Shown here: one piece after another, positions 5,473 through 15,085 of the stretch
Numbering within the stretch: the first letter of the stretch is position 1
Layout: the number at the start of each line of letters is the position of its first letter
Assembly: GCA_903832105.1 (NCBI GenBank)
Contig: CAILAO010000183.1
Coordinates: 1 to 17,628, forward strand
Reading direction: 5' to 3'
DNA length: 17,628 bases
Source: an uncultured Pseudomonadota bacterium
GTDB taxonomy: Bacteria > Bdellovibrionota_B > Oligoflexia > Oligoflexales > CAILAO01
Program-made: the position numbers and the translations under genes
The notes under the pieces: model-generated
The model's input: only the letters and a program-made list of their open reading frames with translations
The model's database searches: none
What the model was told of the DNA's origin: nothing

Positions 5473-7509
5473 ATGCGCTACTCGTCTTTTCAAAGATGTT
5501 GGGGGGGGTGGAAAAAATCTTTTGGTATGGGTTTGTTCATCGGAGCCTCGCTTATTTATGCTGGCGTAGCGCTCGGAGCGTGGATATCCGTTTCGGATGC
5601 TTCGTCTGCCCAAAATGCTAAGCAGTCTTATGGATTTTCAATCGAGAAATCTGACGCTCAATCGACCATAGTGAAGTTTTCGGTCACCGGATTAAATTCG
5701 GATCCTGTGACGATCGATGATCAAGAATATATCCATCTTTCGATTCCAGAGCTCTCTTTGACTGATGAGAAAGGTTATCCCGAAGTTCCCAGGTTCAGTA
5801 GAAACATTCTTGTGCCTTCTGGTGGGGTCCCAGAACTTACGATTCTTAGTGTTTCTGAATCCGCGTTGGAGTTAGGAACGATCTCTCCCAGCAAAGGATC
5901 CATCATGAGAGATGTCAATCCGGCGGACGTTCCGTATACATTCTCGAGTTTTTACTCAGGCGTAGATACCTACCCGACGGAAGTTGCACACATTGGGCAA
6001 CCTTTTATCATGCGGAACGTGAAGGGTGTGACCCTTGAAATATTCCCTGTTCGTTATAATCGGCTTACGGGAATAGCTTCTGTTGTGAAGGAAATGGTCG
6101 TTGAGATAAGGACCCCGATTCAAAAAGGCGCTTCTAGTTCATTCTTCGACAATTCCAAGAGCGTGGATGATGGGTTTCTCTCAGTCTACGGAAATCGCTT
6201 CTCTAACTTTGCAGCAGCGATTGACTCGAAAGACATCAATCCAACGCATTTCATTAAAGATCAAGGTAGGGTCCTTGTGGTCTCCCATGAAAGCTTCGTT
6301 GAGGCCTTGGCTCCATGGATTAGCTGGAAGAGACAAAAAGGCCTGATTGTGAAAGTCGTCACGCTTGCAGAAACTGGCTCAACTGCGCAAAGCATAAAAG
6401 CCTATGTTCAAAATGAGTTTGATAAAAATGGGATTAGCTACGTAGTGTTGGTGGGTGATGCTGAGTTTGTTCCTTTCTTCCCAGGAACAGCCGGAAACGC
6501 GAGCAAAAATGAAGCTGACCCTATGTATGGCCTAGTGGCCGGTAATGATAATTATCCAGATCTTTTCGTCTCTCGAATGTCGGTGAAAACCGTTGCCGAT
6601 GTTGAAAACATTATCACGAGATCAATTAATTACGAAATGCGTCCGGAGCTTGACGGGGACTGGTATGCTAAGGCCACTGGTATTGCAAGTGCTGAAGGAG
6701 ATCCGACGGATTATGCGCGAGCAGAAGAGTTAAGAGTCATGCTCGAAAAATGGCACTATACACTTGTTGACAAAGTTTACGACCCAGGAGCGAAGCCTGA
6801 ACAGCTAAGTCAAGCTCTCAATTCAGGGCGGAGTTTCGTAAACTATATCGGCCATGGTTCGAAAACCTCGTGGGGGACAACTGGCTTTTCAAATTCGGAT
6901 ATCGATCAGTTACAAAACGGAAATAAGCTGCCATTTATTGTCAGTGTTGCTTGTGTCAATGGTGATTTCGGGGCCGGATCCGACGCCTTTGCTGAAAGAT
7001 GGCTGAAAGCTGGTTCTGCCGCGAGTCCCAAAGGGGCTTTGGCGGTCTATGCATCGTCGACAAACCAATCATGGGTTCCTCCAACCGTCGGTCAAAAGGA
7101 AATTGTGAATATTCTCACTAAAAAACAAGCCACCACGGTAGGGGGACTATTCTTTAATGGAGTTGTGGCTGTGCTAGAAGATAACTCATCGACAGCAGCG
7201 CAAACCTTCCAAACGTGGCATATCTTTGGTGATGCAACGATTCAAGTCAGAACGGAAAAACCTAAACCAATTAGGGCTGATGTTCCCGAAGCCATAAGTG
7301 TTGGACAGGGAGATCTTGCGATCAAGGTTTATGAGAAAGACATTGCTCTTGGCATCGTTCAGAACAATAAACTTATCGGTCGTGGGTTGGCTGATGGGGC
7401 AGGTAACATTAAAATTACGTGGCTCGATTCGGCGGTGACCGGAGAGGCGATGTTAACATTCTCCGGCTTCGATAAAGTTCCATTCGTGAAGAACGTTAAG
7501 GTGCGCTAA
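5473..7509 (+). CDS. Secreted C25 (gingipain-like) cysteine peptidase
   Basis: This 678-residue precursor is an exported cysteine endopeptidase of MEROPS family C25. Residues 17-46 are a long signal peptide or membrane anchor (hydrophobic GLFIGASLIYAGVALGAW, then DASSA). Residues 50-215 fit a C25 propeptide. The catalytic domain begins near 264 (GRVLVVSH), includes VVLVGDAEFVPF at 324-335, and carries the catalytic His in NYIGHGS (H461) and the Cys in SVACVNGDF (C494). The 33-residue His-Cys spacing equals that of gingipain RgpB (H211, C244). The final 75 residues look like an Ig-like domain; no type IX sorting domain is evident. Start: ATG with an excellent ribosome site, GGGAGGTAAG at 5462-5471. 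It has its own sigma-28-like promoter and a strong terminator, so it is probably a single-gene unit expressed with motility. The target proteins are unknown. Confidence 0.9.
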   Translation: MRYSSFQRCWGGWKKSFGMGLFIGASLIYAGVALGAWISVSDASSAQNAKQSYGFSIEKSDAQSTIVKFSVTGLNSDPVTIDDQEYIHLSIPELSLTDEKGYPEVPRFSRNILVPSGGVPELTILSVSESALELGTISPSKGSIMRDVNPADVPYTFSSFYSGVDTYPTEVAHIGQPFIMRNVKGVTLEIFPVRYNRLTGIASVVKEMVVEIRTPIQKGASSSFFDNSKSVDDGFLSVYGNRFSNFAAAIDSKDINPTHFIKDQGRVLVVSHESFVEALAPWISWKRQKGLIVKVVTLAETGSTAQSIKAYVQNEFDKNGISYVVLVGDAEFVPFFPGTAGNASKNEADPMYGLVAGNDNYPDLFVSRMSVKTVADVENIITRSINYEMRPELDGDWYAKATGIASAEGDPTDYARAEELRVMLEKWHYTLVDKVYDPGAKPEQLSQALNSGRSFVNYIGHGSKTSWGTTGFSNSDIDQLQNGNKLPFIVSVACVNGDFGAGSDAFAERWLKAGSAASPKGALAVYASSTNQSWVPPTVGQKEIVNILTKKQATTVGGLFFNGVVAVLEDNSSTAAQTFQTWHIFGDATIQVRTEKPKPIRADVPEAISVGQGDLAIKVYEKDIALGIVQNNKLIGRGLADGAGNIKITWLDSAVTGEAMLTFSGFDKVPFVKNVKVR

Positions 7510-7533
7510 GGAAGTATTTTAAAAATCTAGACT

Positions 7534-7563
7534 AAAAAGGGGGCTGAAACAGCCCCTTTTTTT
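7534..7563 (+). terminator. Intrinsic terminator of the C25 peptidase gene
   Basis: A perfect seven-base GC-rich stem (GGGGCTG at 7540-7546, CAGCCCC at 7550-7556) with an AAA loop is extended by a G-T pair and five A-T pairs, and followed by seven T residues. It begins 25 bases after the protease stop. The flanking A-run and T-run could let it work on both strands. Confidence 0.93.
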
Positions 7564-7613
7564 ATGTAAAAATATTGCTTGTGTTCTATCGTAGACCATC
7601 CTAAAACTTATTT

Positions 7614-8546
7614 ATGAGTTGGATTCGCGGCATCATCCATAATTCTTACGTGGTAAAAACTTTTAAATGGTTACTTAAACCCTGGGTTAAGCCACGGGTT
7701 TTTGGACGAGATGGGGACGTTATTGCCCTGGCATATCAAATGATTTTGGGGCGTCTTCCTGATGACGATGGTTTGAAGCACTATTCGGAGATGCTTAGGA
7801 GGGGAGATATTACGCAGAGTGGAATATTTGAAGCTCTTTTTTCTTCAAACGAGTTCTTAACAAAGCCATATTTTGATTCCACGAAGGCTCTGCATGCGAG
7901 TCGTGTTCAATTTATAAAATCTCTGCCAAAGGCTGAACTTATTTTGGATCTAGGAGGGGTGTCGGTCGGCTCGCCCGATGGGGCTTTAATAACTATGGGA
8001 TACCCATATCAGTTTAAAAAGCTGACCATCGTGGACTTACCTTCAGACGACAGACACACCTACTACCGCGATTTAGATCGCGCTGAACAAGTTGATACGT
8101 CTCATGGTAAAGTGGAGTACGTCTATCACTGTATGAGTGATCTGGAAAGGTACCCCGACAATTGTTTTGATCTGGTATTCAGCGGAGAAACAATTGAACA
8201 CATAAGCGAAATACAAGCTGATAAAGTCCTGAAAAACGCATTTCGCATTTTAAAGCCGGGTGGTTGGTTTTGTCTGGATACACCAAATAGAAAAGCAACA
8301 AAAATGCACAATGTCGGACTCACTAATCCTGATCATAAAATCGAATATACCCACGCTAAGCTACGCCAAAAGATTCTTGCCGCTGGATTCCAAATCAAGG
8401 AACAAAAAGGCCTCACGTATCTTGGTAACAACTTAAATCCATGGGCTTTACGCTTTAGCTATAAAGAACTTTCCAAACATGCGGGCATCTTTTCTGATAT
8501 TGAAAACTGTTATCTACTTGCCTATGTATGTCAAAAACCAGATTAA
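7614..8546 (+). CDS. DUF4214-like domain fused to a SAM-dependent methyltransferase
   Basis: This 310-residue soluble protein has two parts. Residues 33-85 (VIALAYQMILGRLPDDDGLKHY..., ending SSNEFLTKP) resemble the DUF4214 domain, found in glycan-related and surface proteins. Residues 95-310 are a class I methyltransferase: motif I is LILDLGGVSVGSPDG at 109-123, an acidic residue follows at D141, then FDLVFSGETIEHI at 185-197 and RILKPGGWFCLDTPNR at 211-226. These bind S-adenosylmethionine; the motif I glycines are slightly unusual (DLGG rather than D-x-G-x-G). The acceptor is unknown; the DUF4214 link and the nearby glycosyltransferase suggest a glycan or lipid intermediate, which is inference. 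The ATG at 7614 has no clear ribosome site. The stop interlocks with that of the convergent receiver/TPR gene. Confidence 0.82.
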   Translation: MSWIRGIIHNSYVVKTFKWLLKPWVKPRVFGRDGDVIALAYQMILGRLPDDDGLKHYSEMLRRGDITQSGIFEALFSSNEFLTKPYFDSTKALHASRVQFIKSLPKAELILDLGGVSVGSPDGALITMGYPYQFKKLTIVDLPSDDRHTYYRDLDRAEQVDTSHGKVEYVYHCMSDLERYPDNCFDLVFSGETIEHISEIQADKVLKNAFRILKPGGWFCLDTPNRKATKMHNVGLTNPDHKIEYTHAKLRQKILAAGFQIKEQKGLTYLGNNLNPWALRFSYKELSKHAGIFSDIENCYLLAYVCQKPD

Positions 8547-9877
8547 CTGGCTTTTTTCTTTTGAGGATTTTCTGAAGGCTTCTCTAAATTGTCTTTTATT
8601 ACAGGTTCGCTAACAAATAGGGGTTTCTTTTGCTCGGTTTCCTCGGCAAATATATTGAAAAGATTGCCGTCTTTGAGATCCCCAGGGCTTCCAAGATCGT
8701 CTGGTGTTTCAACGCGGCCAAGTCCACGTTTTGCTTTCTCGAACTTATTATCATAAATAAGCGCCTTACCGTAGAAGGTCTTAGCCTTTTCTGGCAAACC
8801 AAGCTTTTCATAGGTATGCCCAACGTTAAAGAGGACTTTTGAATTGTGCGGATCAATTCTTAAAGCCATCATAAATTTTTTTAAACCCTCTTTTGTCATC
8901 CCCTGACGTACGTAAGCAAGACCGAGTGAATTGATGGTACTTATGTCGTCGCGATCGAGATCAAGAGCCTTTTGAAAGTTTTTCATCGCCTTCTTAAACT
9001 CTTTCTTTTCCATATAGACAGTGCCAAGACCTCTATAGGCTTCAGCAAGAACTGGAGAGAGGCGGATCGTCAAACTAAAGAACTCCTGCGATTTGTCATG
9101 GTTCCCCAACTCAAGATGAGAAGCGGCAAGAATAAGGGTGTAGCGAGGGTTGTCGGGACTTAAAGTATGGATCGCGGAGGCTGTTTTAATGAGGCTCCCT
9201 AGGTCATTTATTGCTTGATAGATCTTGATCATTTCACGGTAGAGAGCGACATAATCAGGATTTATGTCGATTGCTCCATGGAGAAGTTTTAAGGCAAGAT
9301 CTGTTTTACCGGATGCATGAGCGATTTTGGCAAGTCCACAAACTGCTCGCGCAGAGTTGGGTGACATCTGCTGCGCATTTTGAAAAAAGACACCTGACTC
9401 TTTATAATTGCCTTTATCAAATTCTTCTTCTCCTAAGTCTAGAAGACCCGAAACGAGGCTGGGGTGGACCTTTGATTTGACGATGTAAAAAATCTGTGAG
9501 CAAAAATCTTCATATGAAAACGGCTTGAGTAGATATCCGTTGATTCCGACCTCGGATGCGAGGACGATGTCTTTTTTGAGGTTTTCGACTGACAGGAGTA
9601 AAAATGGGGTTTCGGAGTAGTTTTTGTCTTTTCTAAGATCTCGGCAGAAGTGTAAGCCGTTTTGTTCCGATAAATTCCATTCGGTAATAAAAATACCAAT
9701 CTTGGTCGTCAACATTTCTCGCTTTGCTTCTGCAGTCGTGCTACAGGCTTTGATGTTTTTTACTTTTAAGTTAAAAAGAAACTGTTTAATTGAAGTTCGA
9801 TAGTTCGCCTTAGGTTCGATGATTAGAACGTAGCGATTATCCAGAAACTCAGCTAGCTCTGTAACAAGATTATTCAT
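8543..9877 (-). CDS. Pseudo-receiver domain with TPR repeats, response-regulator-like
   Basis: The 444-residue protein has a CheY-like receiver at about 12-135 and roughly seven tetratricopeptide repeats at 140-390, then a low-complexity charged tail. In the receiver, the phosphoacceptor region FITEWNLSEQNG aligns with the CheY block containing SDWNMPNMDG, so the acceptor Asp is Glu. The acidic pair is reduced to IIEP, the conserved Thr is Ser (LLLSVE), and the Lys is kept in GYLLKPFS. It probably cannot be phosphorylated normally and may mimic the active form. The repeats indicate protein-protein binding; no DNA-binding or enzymatic output domain is visible. I chose ATG 9877: AAAAAGGA lies six bases upstream and a sigma-28-like promoter lies just before. 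An upstream in-frame TTG at 9985 would be outside that transcript. Confidence 0.88.
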   Translation of the reverse strand: MNNLVTELAEFLDNRYVLIIEPKANYRTSIKQFLFNLKVKNIKACSTTAEAKREMLTTKIGIFITEWNLSEQNGLHFCRDLRKDKNYSETPFLLLSVENLKKDIVLASEVGINGYLLKPFSYEDFCSQIFYIVKSKVHPSLVSGLLDLGEEEFDKGNYKESGVFFQNAQQMSPNSARAVCGLAKIAHASGKTDLALKLLHGAIDINPDYVALYREMIKIYQAINDLGSLIKTASAIHTLSPDNPRYTLILAASHLELGNHDKSQEFFSLTIRLSPVLAEAYRGLGTVYMEKKEFKKAMKNFQKALDLDRDDISTINSLGLAYVRQGMTKEGLKKFMMALRIDPHNSKVLFNVGHTYEKLGLPEKAKTFYGKALIYDNKFEKAKRGLGRVETPDDLGSPGDLKDGNLFNIFAEETEQKKPLFVSEPVIKDNLEKPSENPQKKKAS

Positions 9878-9951
9878 CAAGATCCTTTTTCGGGCGCAAG
9901 TAATTCTGTTGTCAGATGGAGTGATCCGAAACCCCCGCGCCTCTTCGAGTC

Positions 9952-9978
9952 TTGTCGGTATTTTTTCACAATACTTAA
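9952..9978 (-). promoter_or_regulatory. Sigma-28 (FliA)-type promoter for the receiver/TPR gene
   Basis: Read on the minus strand, TTAAGTAT (9978-9971), an 11-base spacer and ACCGACAA (9959-9952) match the sigma-28 consensus at 6 of 8 positions in each element with exact spacing. The -10 core CCGACAA is the same as in the protease promoter at 5343-5350. Transcription would begin near 9945, leaving about 68 bases before the chosen ATG at 9877. Confidence 0.5.
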
Positions 9979-9990
9979 GCTTCAAGCTTA
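9976..9990. repeat. Perfect 15-bp palindrome next to the sigma-28-like promoter
   Basis: TAAGCTT at 9976-9982, one C, and AAGCTTA at 9984-9990 form a perfect seven-base inverted repeat. It overlaps the -35 element of the minus-strand promoter and lies before the plus-strand glycosyltransferase, so it could be an operator. A second small inverted repeat (TCAGA/TCTGA) is at 10013-10025. Function is not shown by sequence alone. Confidence 0.35.
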
Positions 9991-9993
9991 TGA

Positions 9994-9999
9994 TATAAT
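9994..9999 (+). promoter_or_regulatory. Possible -10 element for the glycosyltransferase gene
   Basis: A perfect TATAAT lies 82 bases before the chosen ATG at 10081. No convincing -35 is seen at the expected distance, so this is a weak call. Confidence 0.25.
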
Positions 10000-10080
10000 T
10001 TCAACATCCGAGTCAGAAAGTCTGATATATTTAATGATATTCTCAAGTTGAATGCTGTTCGGAAGTGGGTTGTTGTTGAG

Positions 10081-11183
10081 ATGAAAGTACTTCACATAGA
10101 CACAGAGATTTCGTGGGGAGGGGGGCAAAACCAGCTCTCTCTCTTATTAAAAGGTCTTAATCAGGTTAATGTCGAAAACTATGTCGCTGCAAAACCGCGA
10201 AGTAAAATCGCAGCGTCTATGGAATCAGTGGCAAAAGGGGTGCTTTTACTCCCGTTTCTTGGTGAACTAGATTTATTTTCGGCATTCGTCCTAGCACAGT
10301 ACGTAAAAAAACACAGAATAGAAATTATTTCATGTCACACGGGACATGCTCATACCATGGGTCTCATCGTAAAAAAACTTGTGCCAAGCATTAAACTAAT
10401 TATTCATCGACGTGTGGCTTTTAACGTCCCCCGAAATTTTTTCAGTCGCCGGAAGTATCTGTCAATCCGTATTGACGGATATATAGCCGTTTGTGAGGCG
10501 ATTAGACAAAATTTAATTAAATATGGTGTTCCAAAAGAAAAAATCGACCTCATCCCTAGTACCATCGATGAATCCTTTTTTTTAGCGCTCGATGACCAAA
10601 GTCTTAAAATCGAGCTTGCCCGGCAGTATCAGTTTGATCCGAATGCAACAATCATTTTGTCAGCGAGTAGGCTTACTAAAGAAAAAGGGATAGAAACTCT
10701 TCTCGATGCATGCCGTCGATTAAAAGAGACGAGTGAGAAATTTCATTGCCTGATTGTTGGAAAGGGCGATCTTCAAGAGTCACTGGAAAAAAAGGCTTCC
10801 GACTGGGGGTTGTCTAAGACGGTTTCTTTCCTGGGTTTTCGCCGGGATGTTGTCAAGATTATGCAAGTGGCAGATATTTTTGTTCTGCCGTCTTTTATGG
10901 AGGGTCGGGGAACAAGTTTGTTGGAAGCCCTTTACACTGGTTGCTATTTGGTCGGCTCCAACGTTGGGGGAATTCCAGAGATTATTAAAAATCAAAATGT
11001 TGGACGGCTTTTTCCTCCAGGTGATGCCGCGTCTCTTGCGACGACGATAAACCAAGCAATAGAACTCAGACCATCGAAGGAACATCTACGGGAATTAGGT
11101 CGCGAAATTGCAAAAGATCACTCGCTCGAAAAGTCAATACAGAAGCATCTTGAGTTATACAAGAAGGTTTTAGATGCAAAAAC

Positions 11184-11187
<4 letters not shown>
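10081..11187 (+). CDS. Glycosyltransferase family 4 (GT-B fold)
   Basis: The 368-residue protein is a retaining GT4 glycosyltransferase that moves a sugar from a nucleotide donor, probably at the cytoplasmic face of the membrane. The N-terminal half starts MKVLHIDTEISWGGGQNQ, the usual GT4 beta1-Gly-rich loop. The linker IDLIPSTID precedes the donor-binding half with ILSASRLTKEKGIETLL and the motif SFMEGRGTSLLEALYTG...VGGIPEII, which carries the E-x7-E glutamates. I chose ATG 10081 because it gives the standard N-terminus; an in-frame TTG at 10048 would add eleven unusual residues. No strong ribosome site is evident. The acceptor is unknown: lipopolysaccharide, capsule or another surface glycan are candidates. 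The gene is divergent from the receiver/TPR gene and its stop interlocks with that of ettA. Confidence 0.88.
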
Positions 11188-12866
<1,679 letters not shown>

Positions 12867-12887
12867 GAAGGGTACTTTCTATAAAGG

Positions 12888-13169
12888 TTATGGAATTTTT
12901 GGCCAATCCGCAAAAGGATAAGGCTTTTCATTGGCGTTGAAGGTTACATAGAGCATGATTTGATAGCAAAAAGAGGCAAGTTCTTTTCCGAGTTTCAAGA
13001 GATGGTCGTTCAGTTTTGCGTTAACGAGTAGGTAAACAAATTGAAAAATAACGACGACACCAGCGACCATTTCTGCGACACCCCAAATGAAGGCGAAAAG
13101 TAAAATAAAAAGACCGCGAATCCAAGTGTTACTTGATTTTAGATTTTCTTTAATAGCTTGTTGGTCCAT
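12888..13169 (-). CDS. DUF4389 family small membrane protein
   Basis: The 93-residue protein matches the DUF4389 pattern: an N-terminal charged helix, then RGLFILLFAFIWGVAEMVAGVVVIFQFVYLLVNAKLN as two membrane segments, an amphipathic stretch LLKLGKELASFCYQIMLYVTFN, and the ending PYPFADWP, which is characteristic. The role of the family is unknown. I chose ATG 13169, which has GGGAGA seven bases upstream; an in-frame TTG at 13184 would add five residues. It is upstream of ettA on the same strand and divergent from the lysine aminotransferase gene. Confidence 0.85.
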   Translation of the reverse strand: MDQQAIKENLKSSNTWIRGLFILLFAFIWGVAEMVAGVVVIFQFVYLLVNAKLNDHLLKLGKELASFCYQIMLYVTFNANEKPYPFADWPKIP

Positions 13170-13186
13170 AATAAATTCTCCCAAAA

Positions 13187-13210
13187 TGGCCTAAAGTGGC
13201 CTGAAGTGGA
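13187..13210. repeat. Short 10-bp tandem repeat between divergent genes
   Basis: TGGCCTAAAG at 13187-13196 is followed directly by TGGCCTGAAG at 13197-13206 and then a partial third copy beginning TGGA. A 10-bp period places the copies on one face of the helix, so it could be a regulator site for the DUF4389/ettA or the aminotransferase promoter. It may also be chance. Confidence 0.4.
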
Positions 13211-13228
13211 CACCATACTTAATTCGCT

Positions 13229-13257
13229 TCGACATAGCAATTAGACTTTGCTACCAT
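13229..13257 (+). promoter_or_regulatory. Possible sigma-70 promoter for the lysine aminotransferase gene
   Basis: TCGACA at 13229-13234 is separated by 17 bases from TACCAT at 13252-13257 (5 of 6 and 4 of 6 matches). An overlapping TATTAT at 13257-13262 is an alternative -10. The gene start at 13312 has a strong ribosome site, AAGGAG, at 13299-13304. Confidence 0.3.
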
Positions 13258-13311
13258 ATTATCCAAGCCTAATTTTGGGACAACTTCTCAATTTCCTTAA
13301 GGAGATCGCCT

Positions 13312-14640
13312 ATGCCCAGGACTCATATTGCCCCTAATGCGGTTCATGAAGAGTTGAAGAAGTGCATGCTGGCTGATGGTTTTGATTTTGTGTTGGATCT
13401 TGAAAAGAGCTCCGGAAGCTATCTTCATTGCGCCAGAACTGGAAAGCGATATCTTGATTTCTTCACTTTTTTTGGGAGTCTTCCTGTCGGGTTTAATCAC
13501 CCCAAACTTCTGACAAAGGATGTTCAGGAACTTTTAGGGCATGTGGCGACGCATAAACCATCTAACTCAGATCTATATACGACGCACATGGCAGAGTTTG
13601 TTAAGGCCTTTCGCGAAAAAGCGATGCCAAAAAGCTTTAAATATGCCTTTTTTATCTCCGGTGGTGCCCTTGCTGTCGAAAATGCTTTAAAAACCGCCTT
13701 TGACTATAAAGTTAAACGCAACTTTGCAAAAGGTGCCACACGAGAAATCGGCACGAAAATCGCACACTTCAAAGCGGCATTTCACGGACGTTCAGGCTAT
13801 ACTTTATCTCTTACAAATACTCTTCCAGATAAAATTGCCTACTTTCCAAAGTTTAACTGGCCACGTTTTGAGACCCCCGGTATTTCCTTTCCTCTGACGA
13901 AAGAAAAACTTCATGAGGTTGAAAAGGAAGAAAAAAGGATTTTAAGTCAAATAAGATGGCATGGTGAGCATGATGGAGAAGACATTGCTGCCATTATCCT
14001 AGAGCCTATTCAGGCCGAAGGAGGCGATATTCACTTTCGCAAGGAATTCTTGCAAGGGCTTCGAGAACTTTGCGATACCTACGATTGGCTTCTCATTTTT
14101 GACGAGGTTCAGACGGGTTTCGGTCTTACGGGCAAGATGTGGGCGTTTGAACACTTTGGAGTAGAGCCGGACATCGTTTGTTTCGGAAAGAAATCGCAAA
14201 TTTGCGGTATTATGTGCCGTGACACCATAGATCGTGTTCCTGACAATGTGTTTCACGTTTCAAGCCGTATTAATTCGACCTGGGGCGGTAACCTTATTGA
14301 CATGGTCAGAAGCCGTCTCTACCTTGAGATCATGAACGAGGAAAAGATGGTCGAAAATGCCGCAAAGCAAGGGAAAAAGCTGCTTTCTGGTTTTGAAAAA
14401 TTGGAAGCCGAATTTCCTAAACTAATCTACAATGCGAGAGGACGCGGACTGATGTGCGCCTTTACATTTAAGGACCCAGCGCATCGGGGTTCTTTTTTGC
14501 AAATCACGCGAGAAAAAGGCCTATTGATTTTACCGTGTGGACCAGCATCAATCAGGGCAAGGCCCCCACTCAATATTTCCGCAAAAGAAATTGAAGAGGG
14601 TCTTGGATACATTAAATTGGCACTTTCGGAAATTCGGTGA
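13312..14640 (+). CDS. lat: L-lysine 6-aminotransferase (lysine epsilon-aminotransferase)
   Basis: This 442-residue cytoplasmic PLP enzyme moves the epsilon-amino group of lysine to 2-oxoglutarate, giving 2-aminoadipate 6-semialdehyde (which cyclises to piperideine-6-carboxylate) and glutamate. It is a class III aminotransferase. Visible features are SGGALAVENALKTAFD at 116-131, FHGRSGYTLSLTNT at 157-170, LIFDEVQTGFGLTG at 261-274 with the cofactor Asp, and FGKKSQICGIM at 291-301 with the PLP-binding lysine (K293 or K294). NSTWGGNL and RGRGLMCAF also match. The pattern follows the mycobacterial Lat protein closely, which separates it from ornithine and acetylornithine enzymes. The start is firm: AAGGAG sits seven bases before the ATG. 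No semialdehyde dehydrogenase lies nearby. It is 56 bases upstream of the candidate peptide cassette, on the same strand. Confidence 0.93.
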   Translation: MPRTHIAPNAVHEELKKCMLADGFDFVLDLEKSSGSYLHCARTGKRYLDFFTFFGSLPVGFNHPKLLTKDVQELLGHVATHKPSNSDLYTTHMAEFVKAFREKAMPKSFKYAFFISGGALAVENALKTAFDYKVKRNFAKGATREIGTKIAHFKAAFHGRSGYTLSLTNTLPDKIAYFPKFNWPRFETPGISFPLTKEKLHEVEKEEKRILSQIRWHGEHDGEDIAAIILEPIQAEGGDIHFRKEFLQGLRELCDTYDWLLIFDEVQTGFGLTGKMWAFEHFGVEPDIVCFGKKSQICGIMCRDTIDRVPDNVFHVSSRINSTWGGNLIDMVRSRLYLEIMNEEKMVENAAKQGKKLLSGFEKLEAEFPKLIYNARGRGLMCAFTFKDPAHRGSFLQITREKGLLILPCGPASIRARPPLNISAKEIEEGLGYIKLALSEIR

Positions 14641-14696
14641 ACATGGGTAGGTTTTATGTGGGCTGATGAGTTATTTGTTAAGAGAGGGAAATACTG

Positions 14697-15074
14697 ATGC
14701 GATTACTTAGTTTTGTAAAAGGATTCACAACGAATTCATCCGGAAGCTATCAATGGGCCTCTCCTGATTCAGCAAAATCGGGGCAAAGCTCCACAACGCT
14801 GTCTCCCGAAGGCGCATCTCCTGTTGGCGGCGGAAAAAGCCTGAAAGACATGCCTGTGGGAACGACAATTACAGTCCTCCCCATTCAGGTTAATAATGCC
14901 AACGGTCTTGCCAATACTCAGTTTAGCCAAGTCAAAAACCAAGGCATGGGTAACGTTGTGATGTTGGCACTAAGTGTGATCGTGGGGCTTGCCGCCCTGG
15001 CCTTAATAGTGAAAAGAGCGCTCAAAGGGTCGATTGACAGTCATCCAAAACCATCTAAAAAAAATGAAACGTGA
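14697..15074 (+). CDS. 125-residue protein with one C-terminal membrane segment; candidate substrate of the adjacent radical SAM enzyme
   Basis: I do not recognise this protein. It begins at ATG 14697 with a good ribosome site (GAGAGGGA at 14682-14689). Residues 1-80 are hydrophilic and rich in Ser, Gly, Thr, Asn and Pro, with a GGG at 44-46 and the short aromatic stretch SYQW near 17-20. Residues 84-107 (GNVVMLALSVIVGLAALALIVKR) form one membrane helix followed by a basic tail that should stay in the cytoplasm. There is no cysteine and no signal peptide. It ends 11 bases before a radical SAM/SPASM enzyme with a PqqD-like N-terminus. It could therefore be the precursor or membrane partner of that enzyme, which is inference from position, or it could be an unrelated small membrane protein. 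Confidence 0.6.
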   Translation: MRLLSFVKGFTTNSSGSYQWASPDSAKSGQSSTTLSPEGASPVGGGKSLKDMPVGTTITVLPIQVNNANGLANTQFSQVKNQGMGNVVMLALSVIVGLAALALIVKRALKGSIDSHPKPSKKNET

Positions 15075-15085
15075 GTTAGCTGGCG

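Noticed and set aside
5367..5621. 84-residue frame from GTG 5367 overlapping the protease start
   Set aside because: Its second half covers the signal-peptide region of the protease in another frame and shows no family-like pattern; kept only as a low-interest observation about the duplicated ribosome site.
8152..8160. CCGACAA inside the methyltransferase gene as a third sigma-28 site
   Set aside because: No -35-like element lies 11 bases upstream, and the site is internal to a gene.
9878..9985. 36-residue N-terminal extension of the receiver/TPR protein from TTG 9985
   Set aside because: The predicted promoter lies inside this stretch, the extension has no family match, and ATG 9877 has a well-placed AAAAAGGA ribosome site.
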